Shown: positions 17,323 through 25,963 of the stretch, piece by piece | Position numbering within the stretch: the stretch's first letter is position 1 | How the letters are laid out: the number at the start of each line of letters is the position of its first letter | Notes under the pieces: model-generated | What the model was told of the DNA's origin: nothing | The model's input: only the letters and a program-made list of their open reading frames with translations | The model's database searches: none | Origin: Microvirga thermotolerans | GTDB lineage: Bacteria; Pseudomonadota; Alphaproteobacteria; Rhizobiales; Beijerinckiaceae | DNA: 64,000 bases | Direction: 5' to 3' | Assembly (NCBI RefSeq): GCF_009363855.1 | Contig: NZ_CP045423.1 | Location: 682,001 to 746,000 of the forward strand | Made by a program: the position numbers and the translations under genes

Positions 17323-18377
17323 CAATCAGCTTTGACGATTACACATACTATCCTTCACTTCGCACACGCTTATGGGAAATGAGGGGGTACAAGGAGCTAG
17401 GAGCGGCTGAAAAGGAGCGGGTGCTCCCAATGTTCGTTCTGACAAAGCATAACCAGACAACCGGCGCCGGCGCAGTCTGCCAAGTTGTGCAAGCTTCGCT
17501 AGAGGAGCGCAGTTTTATTTTAGACGTGGAATCTAGCCCTATCTACGCATGTGATGACACCAACGCTTTTCTAGATCCTGCAGGTGGATTCCAAGCCTGG
17601 AGAAACTTCGTTCAAGCTCAGCCAGGAGCTATTCCTACAGCTCTTCTACCTAGCGGGGCTCCTATACGCGACATAGTGCGCCAAGTCATTGAGTTCGAAA
17701 GGGTGAACGAAAAGGTTGTGGTAAGATCGCGCTCGCCAGCGGCCGATTTGAGCACCTTGATAGCCATCATCAGTGCAGTGGACTCCGTAGAGAACCTACT
17801 CATTGTTCTAGATTTTGGATATGTGCGCTCTCGGGTACCTGCATGTGCGGTCGATGCGGCAAACACTATCAATGCGCTCAGAAATGTTGATCCGACCGTA
17901 CGTGTTGTTGTGATGGGCTCAAGCTATCCTAGATCCGCTGCCGCCTACGATGATGCTGGCGCGGCTCTTGAAATCGAAGAGCGTATTTTGCACGCCGCTA
18001 TCGGCGGAAACACGGTTGCAATCTATGGCGACCATTCATCGATTCATCCAGAGCCCTTCGAGCCTCTCCCAAGCCGATTTGTACCAAGAATTGACTACGC
18101 CCTTGCTGACTCTTGGATCTTCAGACGCGTGCGGGAAGACAAGGGAGGCTTTAAAGAATGCGCTGAGCAAATTACCGGCCTGACCGACTGGGACCCTAGG
18201 CTGGTGGACCAGCAAGTCTGGGGTGCGGTAAAGATACAAGCTGCTGCAGACGGTGATATAACTCGTATGGGGACACCAGGGGCTTGGATTGCGGTCCGAG
18301 TGAACTTGCACCTATGGCAGCAAATCCATTTTGCTGGCGAGGCGTTAGACGAAGATAATGGTGATGTCTTCGGTTAG
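17319..18377 (+). CDS. Beta family protein (sce7725-like)
   Basis: A 352-residue protein that I place in the Beta/sce7725 family, named after a phage protein and found in prophages and defence-rich islands. The opening YTYYPSLRTRLWEMRGYKEL, the early PMFVLTKHNQ and the alternating beta/alpha pattern to the C-terminus support this. No catalytic motif stands out. It is coupled by a 4-bp overlap to the upstream membrane protein, and its 3' end overlaps the convergent sce7726-like gene by 4 bp. In other genomes sce7725- and sce7726-type genes are, as I recall, neighbours. Codon use is AT-richer than the host, consistent with acquired cargo. Confidence 0.65.
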   Translation: MTISFDDYTYYPSLRTRLWEMRGYKELGAAEKERVLPMFVLTKHNQTTGAGAVCQVVQASLEERSFILDVESSPIYACDDTNAFLDPAGGFQAWRNFVQAQPGAIPTALLPSGAPIRDIVRQVIEFERVNEKVVVRSRSPAADLSTLIAIISAVDSVENLLIVLDFGYVRSRVPACAVDAANTINALRNVDPTVRVVVMGSSYPRSAAAYDDAGAALEIEERILHAAIGGNTVAIYGDHSSIHPEPFEPLPSRFVPRIDYALADSWIFRRVREDKGGFKECAEQITGLTDWDPRLVDQQVWGAVKIQAAADGDITRMGTPGAWIAVRVNLHLWQQIHFAGEALDEDNGDVFG

Positions 18378-19147
18378 CGGATTAGACGAGGCAGAACGTG
18401 TGGGATTCTTGGTATCTCTAATCGTTCTGCCTCTTTACCGACCGGCGTCACACTTGGGTCACTTGAGGCAAGTGCGCTCCCTATCTTGACTAGCGAGGGC
18501 TTAGCCAGACCTGAGTTCCATGACGGACGCCGTAGAGACGGCAATGCCTCAATTGTAGAACCTAGATTTTGCCGTACTGATAAAAAATCTTCGTAACATT
18601 TCCTATAGCGCCTCTTGACCGCTGCCAGCGCATTAGCCCGGAGCACAGGAGTGGGGAGTTCGCGTGCCAATCGTTCAAGAGTACTCCTGTCATCGCTAGA
18701 TGGAGGTGCGCCGTAGTAATGACGAAGCATCTGATGCAGGTCCCGAACAACCATCAAGCGAAGTGCAGCATCTGGGCTCAAGGGGCGGATATGCGGCTTC
18801 CGAGCGAGCTCAATCTCAACATTGTTTTCACCGGCCTCGGCGATAAAGACACCGACGAAGGAAGGCATGGATTCCAGCACAGTGTGCGCATGCCGTGGTG
18901 CGCAGATTACTGTGACGCCCTCCATGACTGACCAGTAGGCCTCTACCTGAGAAGCTAGGCGTTCAGTTCGATCAGCATCTGATTTAATTTCAAAGGCAAC
19001 GAGTTTGCCATTTGCTACAACCAAGTCTGCCCGCCGACTCCAAGATGCAACAGGCATTTCGCTGACAATGACGCTGTCATCGTCAACCATCCTGTTTGCA
19101 AGCAGCGTGTCGATGATAGCTGCCTTGATGTGAGGCTCTCGAATCAT
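18374..19147 (-). CDS. sce7726 family protein with PD-(D/E)XK nuclease signature
   Basis: A 257-residue protein. The opening REPHIKAAIIDTLL and the core Glu30 ... RRADLV (Asp41) ... Glu53-Ile-Lys55 ... Gln67 read as a PD-(D/E)XK nuclease fold (E-D-ExK-Q). This matches what I know of the sce7726 family, where a nuclease-like core is followed by a helical tail. The C-terminal half (about 120-257) is basic and helical. Start ATG 19147 has an AAGG site. It converges on the Beta-like gene with a 4-bp overlap, so transcription of one opposes the other. Role inferred: DNA-targeting part of a defence or inter-phage competition module. Confidence 0.65.
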   Translation of the reverse strand: MIREPHIKAAIIDTLLANRMVDDDSVIVSEMPVASWSRRADLVVANGKLVAFEIKSDADRTERLASQVEAYWSVMEGVTVICAPRHAHTVLESMPSFVGVFIAEAGENNVEIELARKPHIRPLSPDAALRLMVVRDLHQMLRHYYGAPPSSDDRSTLERLARELPTPVLRANALAAVKRRYRKCYEDFLSVRQNLGSTIEALPSLRRPSWNSGLAKPSLVKIGSALASSDPSVTPVGKEAERLEIPRIPHVLPRLIR

Positions 19148-19389
19148 TCGGGCCTTATAGCTCCTTGCTGCGGAAAGTCAGCAGGATCCCATGCTCTATG
19201 GGCTATTTTATGGCGTTTCTAGTTTAAATAGTATTATTCTTAGGGATAGGATCCGATTGCTATGCTTTATTGGAAGTTTCAAAAGTAGCGTAAGATACAG
19301 AATCAAAACTTTCAGCGCCGTCTTATTAGTAAAGCTAGGCGATACGTTCGTGTATAACTGGAGCAAGCTGGGTTTCAGAGTTGTAGAAC

Positions 19390-19725
19390 ATGACCGCTAA
19401 GACAAAGTCGCTTAGAACCCATACCAAGCGCCGGGCATATGAGCGCTACGAGGTCGAGCTGACCAAGCATGACCTTTCTGGCATGGTCGCTCAGATTCAA
19501 CGGGGTCACGCTATCTTCCTTGAGAGGCAATCAAACAGGGTCACCAAATGGCTGGTGAAGCTGCCCCGCGATGGCGGCATGGTCCCTGTTGTCTATGACA
19601 AGCTCCGAAAGGCCATAGTGACCATCTTGCCATCCGACGCCCTTTCTCCATTGGACGACGTAGGAGGGGAGTTGCGACTGCTACCGGGCGCCCCCGATTC
19701 CAATATCGGCATGGACACCACGTAG
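19390..19725 (+). CDS. Hypothetical island protein
   Basis: A 111-residue basic protein, not recognised. RAYERYEVELTKHDLSGMVAQIQRG ... LVKLPRDGGMVPVVYDKLRKAIVTILP suggests a small alpha/beta fold of the kind seen in phage-encoded or toxin-like proteins that predict a conserved binding surface, but no residue motif settles this. Its 3' end overlaps the tape-measure gene on the other strand by 45 bp. The 240 bp upstream is very AT-rich and should hold promoters for this gene and for the divergent sce7726-like gene. Confidence 0.55.
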   Translation: MTAKTKSLRTHTKRRAYERYEVELTKHDLSGMVAQIQRGHAIFLERQSNRVTKWLVKLPRDGGMVPVVYDKLRKAIVTILPSDALSPLDDVGGELRLLPGAPDSNIGMDTT

Positions 19726-22293
19726 CGACTGGTCGAAGCCCTGCGGCTGTAGCCGGATAGGAACGTCCACGCCTTTGCCGAACATAGAATTGATGTTCTC
19801 AAAGATCCGCTGTGCCTCTTGCTCGACAAGGCCGGCCTGGTCCTGAATACCCTGCTGAATGCCCTGCGCTGCGGTCTGGCCCGCCTGAAGGCCCGCGTTC
19901 TGTATATCGACCCCTGATGAGCCCATACGCATCCATGCCCGGCCTCGCGCCGCCTCTGGGTCTCGGTTCCACTCTTCCTGAGCCCGGCGGGCGCGTTCCC
20001 ATTGGCCGGTATCGATGGCGATGTCATTACGGTAGGGGTGGCTCAAAGGTGTCGTCGGCTTGTAGACTTCACCGGCCGCCCCAAAGGCAAAAACAGGCCC
20101 TAAGATACTACTTGCTCCCAATCCTGTTGTTAGCCTGGTAAGCAATGGGACAGCAGCCGTCGAGGTCGTTGTTGCAACTGCCGAAGTTGTTGCTGCGGTG
20201 GTCACTGCGTTAGTTGCCACCCCGGCCGCACCGCCAGCCCCAAGCCGTGCTGCGGCCAAGGTCAGCGCCGCCGCGCTCTCATTAAGGGCAACCGCAGAGG
20301 CACTGAGGCCAAACCCACCCATAAGGGTCTGAAGCCCCTTGACGCCTGCAAATGCAGCTCCGACACCCGCGACAGCGGTAACAGCAACCTTCGTTTCGTT
20401 GGAAAGGTTAGAGAACGAGTCCAGCAGATTGCCGACCGTCTCAAAGCTGTAGGACAGCCATTTTTCATTGGCGGTGCCGACCGATTGCGTCAGGTTCTCA
20501 ATTGAGCCCTTGAACCGCTCCAAGGAGCCGCCGAGGCCACCCATGATTTCATCGGCCTTGCTCTTGGCGAAATTCGGGTCGCTTCCGATGCCCCCGATCT
20601 GCTGACGAGTGGCCTTGAACTCGTCCCAAGCCTTCTGCGTGATCGCGCCCTTGCCGCCGTGCTTGTCAGTGAAGAACGCATTGAGCTGCGCCAACGACAT
20701 ATTAGAATTCATGATGGCATCGAGCAGGCGCTCGGCATCGACGCTCTCCGCTGAGACGCCATAGAAGCTGTTTGCCGCCTTGGCGACCTTTGCGCTGTCT
20801 GACGCGGCCATGCCGCCCTTCTTCGTGCTCTTGAAGAGGGGTTGAACCGCCCCAGTCACCGCAGCTGTGAACGCAGACCTGTCGCCGAGCAATTTCGGAT
20901 CTGACAGGATGCTGTCAAGCCGCTTGCGAACGGCAGGGGTGAAGCCGACGCCGATGTCATTCTTGAACTGGCTTTCGAGACGAGACGTTTCGAGCTTGTC
21001 AGGCATTCCGACATAGCTGCTATAGTTGATGCCAGCTGCATTGAGAGCAGCAATGCCCTTTTTCGTAGGAGCGACGAGCTTTGACGATGCGGAACGAATG
21101 AACGTGCCTGCTTCGTCGCCGCGCAAGCCGCCGCGCCGCGCCAAGGCACCAAGAGACATGAGCGTATCGTCAGACAGCCCTGCAGTTGTGCCAGGGCTGG
21201 CGGCAAACTTCATGAACTGCTGAACATCCTCATCACTCATGCCGCCGAGCTTCGCCATCTTGACGAGTTTGTTGGTGGCAAGGTTCGCCTCTTGAAGCGC
21301 CTTTTCCTTCGTCGAGATATCCTTGCCGGTCTGCTGCAGATAAGAACGGATCGCCTCAGCGGAGGCCTCCATATCCGCTTCCATCACGAGAGCGTAATTC
21401 TTGACGTTCTCGATGATTCCCGCGCCGACTTCAGCCCGAAGTTGGGCAGTGAAGTCGGATGGCAGGCCCTGCATGGCCTTGGTTTGTGCCCGGACAACGT
21501 CAAGGTTAGAGAATTGTGTTTCCTGACCGATGCGCATGGCCTGCGGAATGAGCAGTTTATCTTGAACGCTTTTCGGCAGGTCTACAAACTCGCGCTGCTT
21601 CCTGACACCGATGTCAAACTCTGCAGCGCTCTCGACGGCATTGACGGCGAACTGCTTGCCACGATAGCCGAGATAGACACCCGCCGCGCCGGCAACATTG
21701 CGCACGCCCTCTCGACGGGCCTGTTGTCTCAGACGCGTAGCTTCTTGTTTCTTGGCAGCTGCTTCGGCCTGAGCAGCGGCTCGTACCTCGGCTTCGGCTT
21801 GTCTCTTGATGGCGGCAGTCGTGCTCTCAATTATGGACTTAGCACGCACTTCAGCAGTGGCGAGCGTCGTGATACTGCCGGTAAACTTCTCTGCGGCGGA
21901 CTTGGCCGCAATCGTCACGCTCTTCTGCCGGTCGAACTCTGCGGCGGCTTGCTTCACTGTGCTCTGTGCTCTCCGCATTGCCGTAGCCAGTTCCTTTGTC
22001 GGCTTTTCGGCCGCAGCGACCTGCCGAGCAAGGCTCTGAACGTTCTTCTGAGCTTCTTGAAAGGCCGTTCGGGCTGCGCTTAAGCCCTTCTGAGCATCAC
22101 GCAGGTCTCCGATGCGCTTGACGGCTTGGTTTGCCTTGTCGAGATCCGTGGCGAGTTTGCGCATTGCACCGGATTGGTTCGCAATTGCCTTTTCAGCCTT
22201 CGCGATCCCGTCAAGCGACTTTGCCACCTGAGCGGCCCGCGCTGATGCGTCATCCCTCAACCGAATGATAAGTTCGGCGACTGAAGCCGTCAT
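19681..22293 (-). CDS. Phage tail tape-measure protein
   Basis: An 870-residue protein. The N-terminal ~200 residues are Ala/Lys/Gln-rich coiled coil (VAELIIRLRDDASARAAQVAKSLDGI ...). A central TP901/Mu-like tape-measure core follows (FDIGVRKQREFVDL ... MRIGQETQFSNLDVVRAQTKAM ... LSDDTLMSLGALARRGGLRGDEAG). Hydrophobic Ala/Gly segments (about 640-740) would insert in the host membrane on DNA ejection. It sets tail length and helps DNA entry in a long-tailed phage. The expected neighbours (tail assembly chaperones upstream, distal tail proteins downstream) are missing. It starts 3 bp after the preceding small gene in the same direction. Confidence 0.88.
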   Translation of the reverse strand: MTASVAELIIRLRDDASARAAQVAKSLDGIAKAEKAIANQSGAMRKLATDLDKANQAVKRIGDLRDAQKGLSAARTAFQEAQKNVQSLARQVAAAEKPTKELATAMRRAQSTVKQAAAEFDRQKSVTIAAKSAAEKFTGSITTLATAEVRAKSIIESTTAAIKRQAEAEVRAAAQAEAAAKKQEATRLRQQARREGVRNVAGAAGVYLGYRGKQFAVNAVESAAEFDIGVRKQREFVDLPKSVQDKLLIPQAMRIGQETQFSNLDVVRAQTKAMQGLPSDFTAQLRAEVGAGIIENVKNYALVMEADMEASAEAIRSYLQQTGKDISTKEKALQEANLATNKLVKMAKLGGMSDEDVQQFMKFAASPGTTAGLSDDTLMSLGALARRGGLRGDEAGTFIRSASSKLVAPTKKGIAALNAAGINYSSYVGMPDKLETSRLESQFKNDIGVGFTPAVRKRLDSILSDPKLLGDRSAFTAAVTGAVQPLFKSTKKGGMAASDSAKVAKAANSFYGVSAESVDAERLLDAIMNSNMSLAQLNAFFTDKHGGKGAITQKAWDEFKATRQQIGGIGSDPNFAKSKADEIMGGLGGSLERFKGSIENLTQSVGTANEKWLSYSFETVGNLLDSFSNLSNETKVAVTAVAGVGAAFAGVKGLQTLMGGFGLSASAVALNESAAALTLAAARLGAGGAAGVATNAVTTAATTSAVATTTSTAAVPLLTRLTTGLGASSILGPVFAFGAAGEVYKPTTPLSHPYRNDIAIDTGQWERARRAQEEWNRDPEAARGRAWMRMGSSGVDIQNAGLQAGQTAAQGIQQGIQDQAGLVEQEAQRIFENINSMFGKGVDVPIRLQPQGFDQSLRGVHADIGIGGAR

Positions 22294-22296
22294 AGA

Positions 22297-22545
22297 TTAT
22301 GCCCCGATTCGATGTTGTGCCGCGAAATCTCGGCCTACTGAAATTATCCGCTCTTTGACTTCAAATTCTTCAAGGCATTGAGGTTGAATGCTGGTAAGTC
22401 GCTCCATAACCTGCTCTAAGGCTTCGACATGGTGACTGACGATTGTATTTGTCGCATTCATACCTCCCAGCTCGATCCGACACAGTGAGGCTGCGCAATT
22501 CTCGATGATTTCAACTATCGCAGCCATCCCATCAACGACAGTCAT
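22297..22545 (-). CDS. Small hypothetical phage protein
   Basis: 82 residues from ATG 22545: a helical protein, VDGMAAIVEIIENCAASLCRIEL ... HHVEALEQVMERL. The frame also stays open to 22704, but that part overlaps the upstream gene. It lies tightly between the 172-residue gene and the tape-measure gene, in the place where tail assembly genes usually occur. No similarity that I can name; ribosome site weak. Confidence 0.45.
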   Translation of the reverse strand: MTVVDGMAAIVEIIENCAASLCRIELGGMNATNTIVSHHVEALEQVMERLTSIQPQCLEEFEVKERIISVGRDFAAQHRIGA

Positions 22546-22579
22546 GATAGACTGAATAGCGATGCACTGCGTATGGGAC

Positions 22580-23098
22580 CTATCGATCAACTTCCAACTC
22601 CTGTAATGCCGGTACAGGAAGCGTAAGGCCTCTCCGCTCTGCGATGCGCTGCAAGGCTCGGTCCTGGCCAGCGCGTATCTCGGCTTTAGATCTGTCCTCA
22701 GCACTCATTGGAGGAGGCGCATAGGTGTAGATCTCTCCTATCGCCTGGTCATTCTGGTAGGCCGCTTCGATAACGGCCCGTCGAGCAGCTGAGGGACTAA
22801 GGCCCTGAGCGATAGCTAGAGCAGCATCGAAACGAACGCCCAGCTTTTCAGCCTGTCTGCTAATTAGAGCCAACTCGGCTGCACGATTACGTGCGATATC
22901 AGCTGCCTCCTGGATAGGAGAAGGTAGGACACGCGGAAACCGCTGACGCATTGGATCTTCCGGCATGCCGGCCGCGGCCTGTTGCCGAGTAGCGCGAAGC
23001 ATTTGCCTTTGCCACTGATTTGGATCCATCGTACGTTTCTTAGTAAAGAGATGTGGGAGGCTGCCTTTGAGAGTTCTCTGACGTGGGTAAATTGTCAT
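22580..23098 (-). CDS. Hypothetical protein downstream of portal
   Basis: A 172-residue basic, helical protein. Its ATG overlaps the portal stop (ATGA, 23095-23098), so it is translationally coupled; ATG 23029 (MDPNQWQRQM) is an alternative start. The middle section, AADIARNRAAELALISRQAEKLGVRFDAALAIAQGLSPSAARRAVI, resembles the short helical repeat found in C-terminal regions of phage S49/ClpP prohead proteases, which normally follow the portal gene. No protease catalytic part is present, so this could be a remnant, a scaffold-like protein or something unrelated. Confidence 0.5.
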   Translation of the reverse strand: MTIYPRQRTLKGSLPHLFTKKRTMDPNQWQRQMLRATRQQAAAGMPEDPMRQRFPRVLPSPIQEAADIARNRAAELALISRQAEKLGVRFDAALAIAQGLSPSAARRAVIEAAYQNDQAIGEIYTYAPPPMSAEDRSKAEIRAGQDRALQRIAERRGLTLPVPALQELEVDR

Positions 23099-24663
23099 TG
23101 CCTTGCCTCGTCGCCTTCTACGCTTTCCGACTCTAGATAGCCTGAACCTGTTGGAACGGCGTTACTCATTCCGACGCTTGAGACGCGGCGCGGATCGGTA
23201 TCGTAAATCAGGCCCTTGGAATCGGCCTCTTCGTTCTCGCGTTCCCGCTCATCATCGATGTCTTCACGGTCATACCCTTTGCTAGCGATGACCTGTCCTC
23301 GCGTGGCAAAACCCGCACGTACTTCCTTGATGGCGGTCTCAACATCAACGCGAGGATCAACCCATTCCATACGAGGCGGCAGCCAGTCCTCGTCTCGGGC
23401 ATCGTCACCAGCCTTCAAAAGGCCCGTAGCCTCAGCAAGCTCAAGCCAGCGCTCTGCGACCGGTTCGCATCCCTGCGGAATGATAACGTTCTGCTGAAAC
23501 TGGCTGATCTTGCGGCGAAAGTTCACAATCTCAGTGCGGACATTGGAAAAGTTGCCCTTTGTCGTATCGCCTGTCAGGTAAGCATATGGGATGCCAAGCG
23601 CAACGCTGACCTGCAGAGTAGTCCGGTACTGGAATGGTTCATAAGAGCCGCCAACATCAGCAGGAGAGGAAAACTTGACGTCTTCACCGTCCCGCAGGGC
23701 CAGCATGGCGCCGGGCTCAATCGGAACCGGTGCGGCATCATCGTCGTCACTGTCGCTGTCAACCGGGCTCTGCTCGCCATTCTGCGTCACGAATCCAGCA
23801 TAGAGCGCAGCTGTCTTCTTGCGCTCCATTTCAGCATCGTCATAGGTATCACCGCTGAAAATCTTGACAATAGCACGGGCGAACCTCGAAACGCCCCGGA
23901 TCTGCCCCGCCTGCCGGGCGTCAAAAATATGCAGAACCTCACTCGCAGGTACGCGGATACGCTCTGATCCCGACAGAGTTTTCGCCCGGTAGTCGTCAGG
24001 ATGATTCCGCCAAAAATGATAGGCGACACGTCTGCCGATGGCGTCGAACTCGATGCCCATGCGGATAAAGTTGCCGCCGCCTAGATCTGCATTGTACGTC
24101 AGGTCGAGCATTTCGCTCGGCATGACTTGAAGCTGTAGAGGTACTGTCTTCATGTCGCCGGGGCGGCGTGTTCGCAGCCTTACGAAGCACTCGCCCGAGA
24201 TATAAGCCTCTCGGACGATCTTTTCCTGAAGGCCGTAAAAGTTCGTCTGGCATTCGGCATCAGCCTCTTTGACCCACTTGTTCCAGAGCTTCTTGAGCTT
24301 GCGGCGCCGCTCAGGGTCCTGAACCGGGAACCGTGGGCAGATACCGTCCCCAATAACCCAGGCTGCCCATACATCCACGGCGTTGCCGGCATAGGCGTTG
24401 TTCTCGACAAGAAAGCGGGCACGCTTCACCAACGTCCGACCTGCCGATTGCAGAGCAGCGTTGACGTGGGCATGTGATGGGCTGAAGTTCCGTAGCCGCC
24501 GGCCATAGCCCGCTCCCTCAAAGGATGAGGCTGACCCTGCTGGTGTGAAAGGAGAGAAGGCATCCCCCATCATTGGGACCGCTCGCCCTCCCTCCATGCG
24601 GTAAGCGCCCGGTCTGACTGGCACGCTGCTAGCCACTACACGAATTCTTTGTCTCTCAGGCAT
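23095..24663 (-). CDS. Phage portal protein, lambda family
   Basis: A 522-residue portal, the dodecameric ring through which DNA enters and leaves the capsid. Family signs: FSPSHAHVNAALQSAGRTLVKRARFLVENN, DGICPRFPVQDPERRRKLKKLWNKW, VMPSEMLDLTYN, and the conserved stem region IPYAYLTGDTTKGNFSNVRTEIVNFRRKISQFQQNVIIPQ. Length is complete. The large terminase that should sit just upstream is absent, and the 370 bp before the start contain only structured non-coding sequence. The downstream gene overlaps its stop by 4 bp. Confidence 0.9.
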   Translation of the reverse strand: MPERQRIRVVASSVPVRPGAYRMEGGRAVPMMGDAFSPFTPAGSASSFEGAGYGRRLRNFSPSHAHVNAALQSAGRTLVKRARFLVENNAYAGNAVDVWAAWVIGDGICPRFPVQDPERRRKLKKLWNKWVKEADAECQTNFYGLQEKIVREAYISGECFVRLRTRRPGDMKTVPLQLQVMPSEMLDLTYNADLGGGNFIRMGIEFDAIGRRVAYHFWRNHPDDYRAKTLSGSERIRVPASEVLHIFDARQAGQIRGVSRFARAIVKIFSGDTYDDAEMERKKTAALYAGFVTQNGEQSPVDSDSDDDDAAPVPIEPGAMLALRDGEDVKFSSPADVGGSYEPFQYRTTLQVSVALGIPYAYLTGDTTKGNFSNVRTEIVNFRRKISQFQQNVIIPQGCEPVAERWLELAEATGLLKAGDDARDEDWLPPRMEWVDPRVDVETAIKEVRAGFATRGQVIASKGYDREDIDDERERENEEADSKGLIYDTDPRRVSSVGMSNAVPTGSGYLESESVEGDEARQ

Positions 24664-25031
24664 TGGGGTATCTTTGCAGGTGAGCCCTAAGGGGCGACTC
24701 GTAAACTTCCAATACGCTATGGCTGTAGGTTAAAGTCCCGGTAATTGCAGGTTTCAGATCGGGCCGTTCTCGCGTACGCGTGCGCGCGCGGATGTCTAAT
24801 TTCGTCCCCAAATCCTGAAACCAGTCGCTAGAAAACATACGCGCGGCAGCGTCACCCGCCCCCTCTGCCGGGCCTGGGAAGGACCCATGGGGGATAGGGC
24901 TTAGATGCCTCTCAACTGCTGAGAGGCGGTGCGGGACGAGTTGCTCAAGCTCGTCCCGCGAGCTGACTGGCCTATGATGGCAGCCAGCAACCGAACGCCA
25001 CAGAGGGAGAAGAGCGTCCGGGGCTCTCATT
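24664..25031. other. Structured gene-poor region where terminase would be expected
   Basis: No convincing gene in 368 bp, although one low-quality minus-strand frame stays open. Two strong stem-loops stand side by side: GCCTCTCA-actgc-TGAGAGGC (24907-24927) and GCGGGACGAG ... CTCGTCCCGC (24931-24959). A third possible stem CTGGC/GCCAG follows at 24967-24986. Alternating CG/CA dinucleotides run at about 24773-24790. This could be a small RNA, a leader of the portal transcript or a deletion scar. Confidence 0.4.
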
Positions 25032-25250
25032 CTAAAGACTCACCTGGCCACTGTGCGGCGCGAGACGCCGCAACCATTCTGAGACAGGCGCCTCGCGTCG
25101 ACGCAGACTAACAAGTTCGGCTTCGAGCTTATCGAACAACGGGACATACTGAGATCCATGAAGCTCAATAATGCGCGCGAGCCTTGCCAGTCCGTTCAGC
25201 AGACGTTCTTCAGTGATCTCACAGTTGGAATAGGACTGAACCCTAACCAT
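25032..25250 (-). CDS. Small phage-type protein
   Basis: 72 residues from ATG 25250, overlapping the end of the upstream gene by 8 bp. The pattern LARIIELHGSQYVPLFDKLEAELVSLRRREAPVSEWL is like a small protein seen widely in Rhizobiales prophages, with a helix-YxPxFxxLExEL motif. Function unknown. Confidence 0.6.
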   Translation of the reverse strand: MVRVQSYSNCEITEERLLNGLARLARIIELHGSQYVPLFDKLEAELVSLRRREAPVSEWLRRLAPHSGQVSL

Positions 25251-25839
25251 TTGCGGACTGCTCAAGCTCTGCGTCGGATAGCAGCAATACCTCTTGACTC
25301 GCATCAGCGCGCCTCTGGATGGTTATGCCGCTTGCTTCTGCTTCTCGACAGAGGATTTCTTCCGCTATCTCGTAGTCGCGTAATTCGCCTGACAACGCCG
25401 CTATAGATGCGGCTCGTTCAGCAGCAGGAATGGGCTTTGCGCTATTGGATGTCAGTTCTGCAATCCCGTGTGTAGCGAAATGCTCCGCTAATTGATTTGG
25501 GAAGAGAACAGCTACGAAGTGAAGCGCTGAAATCTTAGCAGCTCGGTAGTCACTGAGAACTTTGACGGTTCTATCAGGATTCCAACATTCTCCAGGTGAT
25601 GACAGCATAGGCCAGATGTCATCTAAGACATATTCTTGAAGGCGCTTCACAATGTCTGCCGCACGGGCACGGATCTCGTCTTTCGTTGCCGGCGCTTCCG
25701 CTAGAGCCTTCAGCTTGGATTGGATGGCGCTGACGCGCTCACGAATGCCGCTCAGGTCATTGTGTAAGGCTGCGACGGCTTGCCTTTGTCTATCGAGAGC
25801 GCCGCGAATGGTTTCTAAGTGAGGTAGCTTTCTAGCCAT
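25243..25839 (-). CDS. Hypothetical island protein with N-terminal coiled coil
   Basis: 198 residues, not recognised. Residues 10-75 form a probable coiled coil (RQRQAVAALHNDLSGIRERVSAIQSKLKAL). A mixed region with many aromatic residues follows, and then a helical acidic C-terminus. Start ATG 25839 has a clear AAGGAG site. It overlaps the next small gene. It belongs to a minus-strand run of small genes (25032-26701) that occupies the usual position of terminase and early morphogenesis genes, but shows no terminase motif (no Walker A, no nuclease Asp triad). Confidence 0.65.
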   Translation of the reverse strand: MARKLPHLETIRGALDRQRQAVAALHNDLSGIRERVSAIQSKLKALAEAPATKDEIRARAADIVKRLQEYVLDDIWPMLSSPGECWNPDRTVKVLSDYRAAKISALHFVAVLFPNQLAEHFATHGIAELTSNSAKPIPAAERAASIAALSGELRDYEIAEEILCREAEASGITIQRRADASQEVLLLSDAELEQSANG

Positions 25840-25963
25840 AGAAGTTCTCCTTATACGGCACGCCTCAAGGGGGTCTTGAATTACGCGCTGCTGAAGTGTG
25901 TCTTGCTATCGCCAGTAAGTTGCTGATGTCCGTTGGCCAGCACAAATACGAAATGTGGCCAAG

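Noticed and set aside
24656-25030. Minus-strand open frame of 124 codons upstream of the portal gene
   Set aside because: Protein composition is atypical, there is no ribosome site, and it covers the strong hairpins at 24907-24959. Treated as non-coding.
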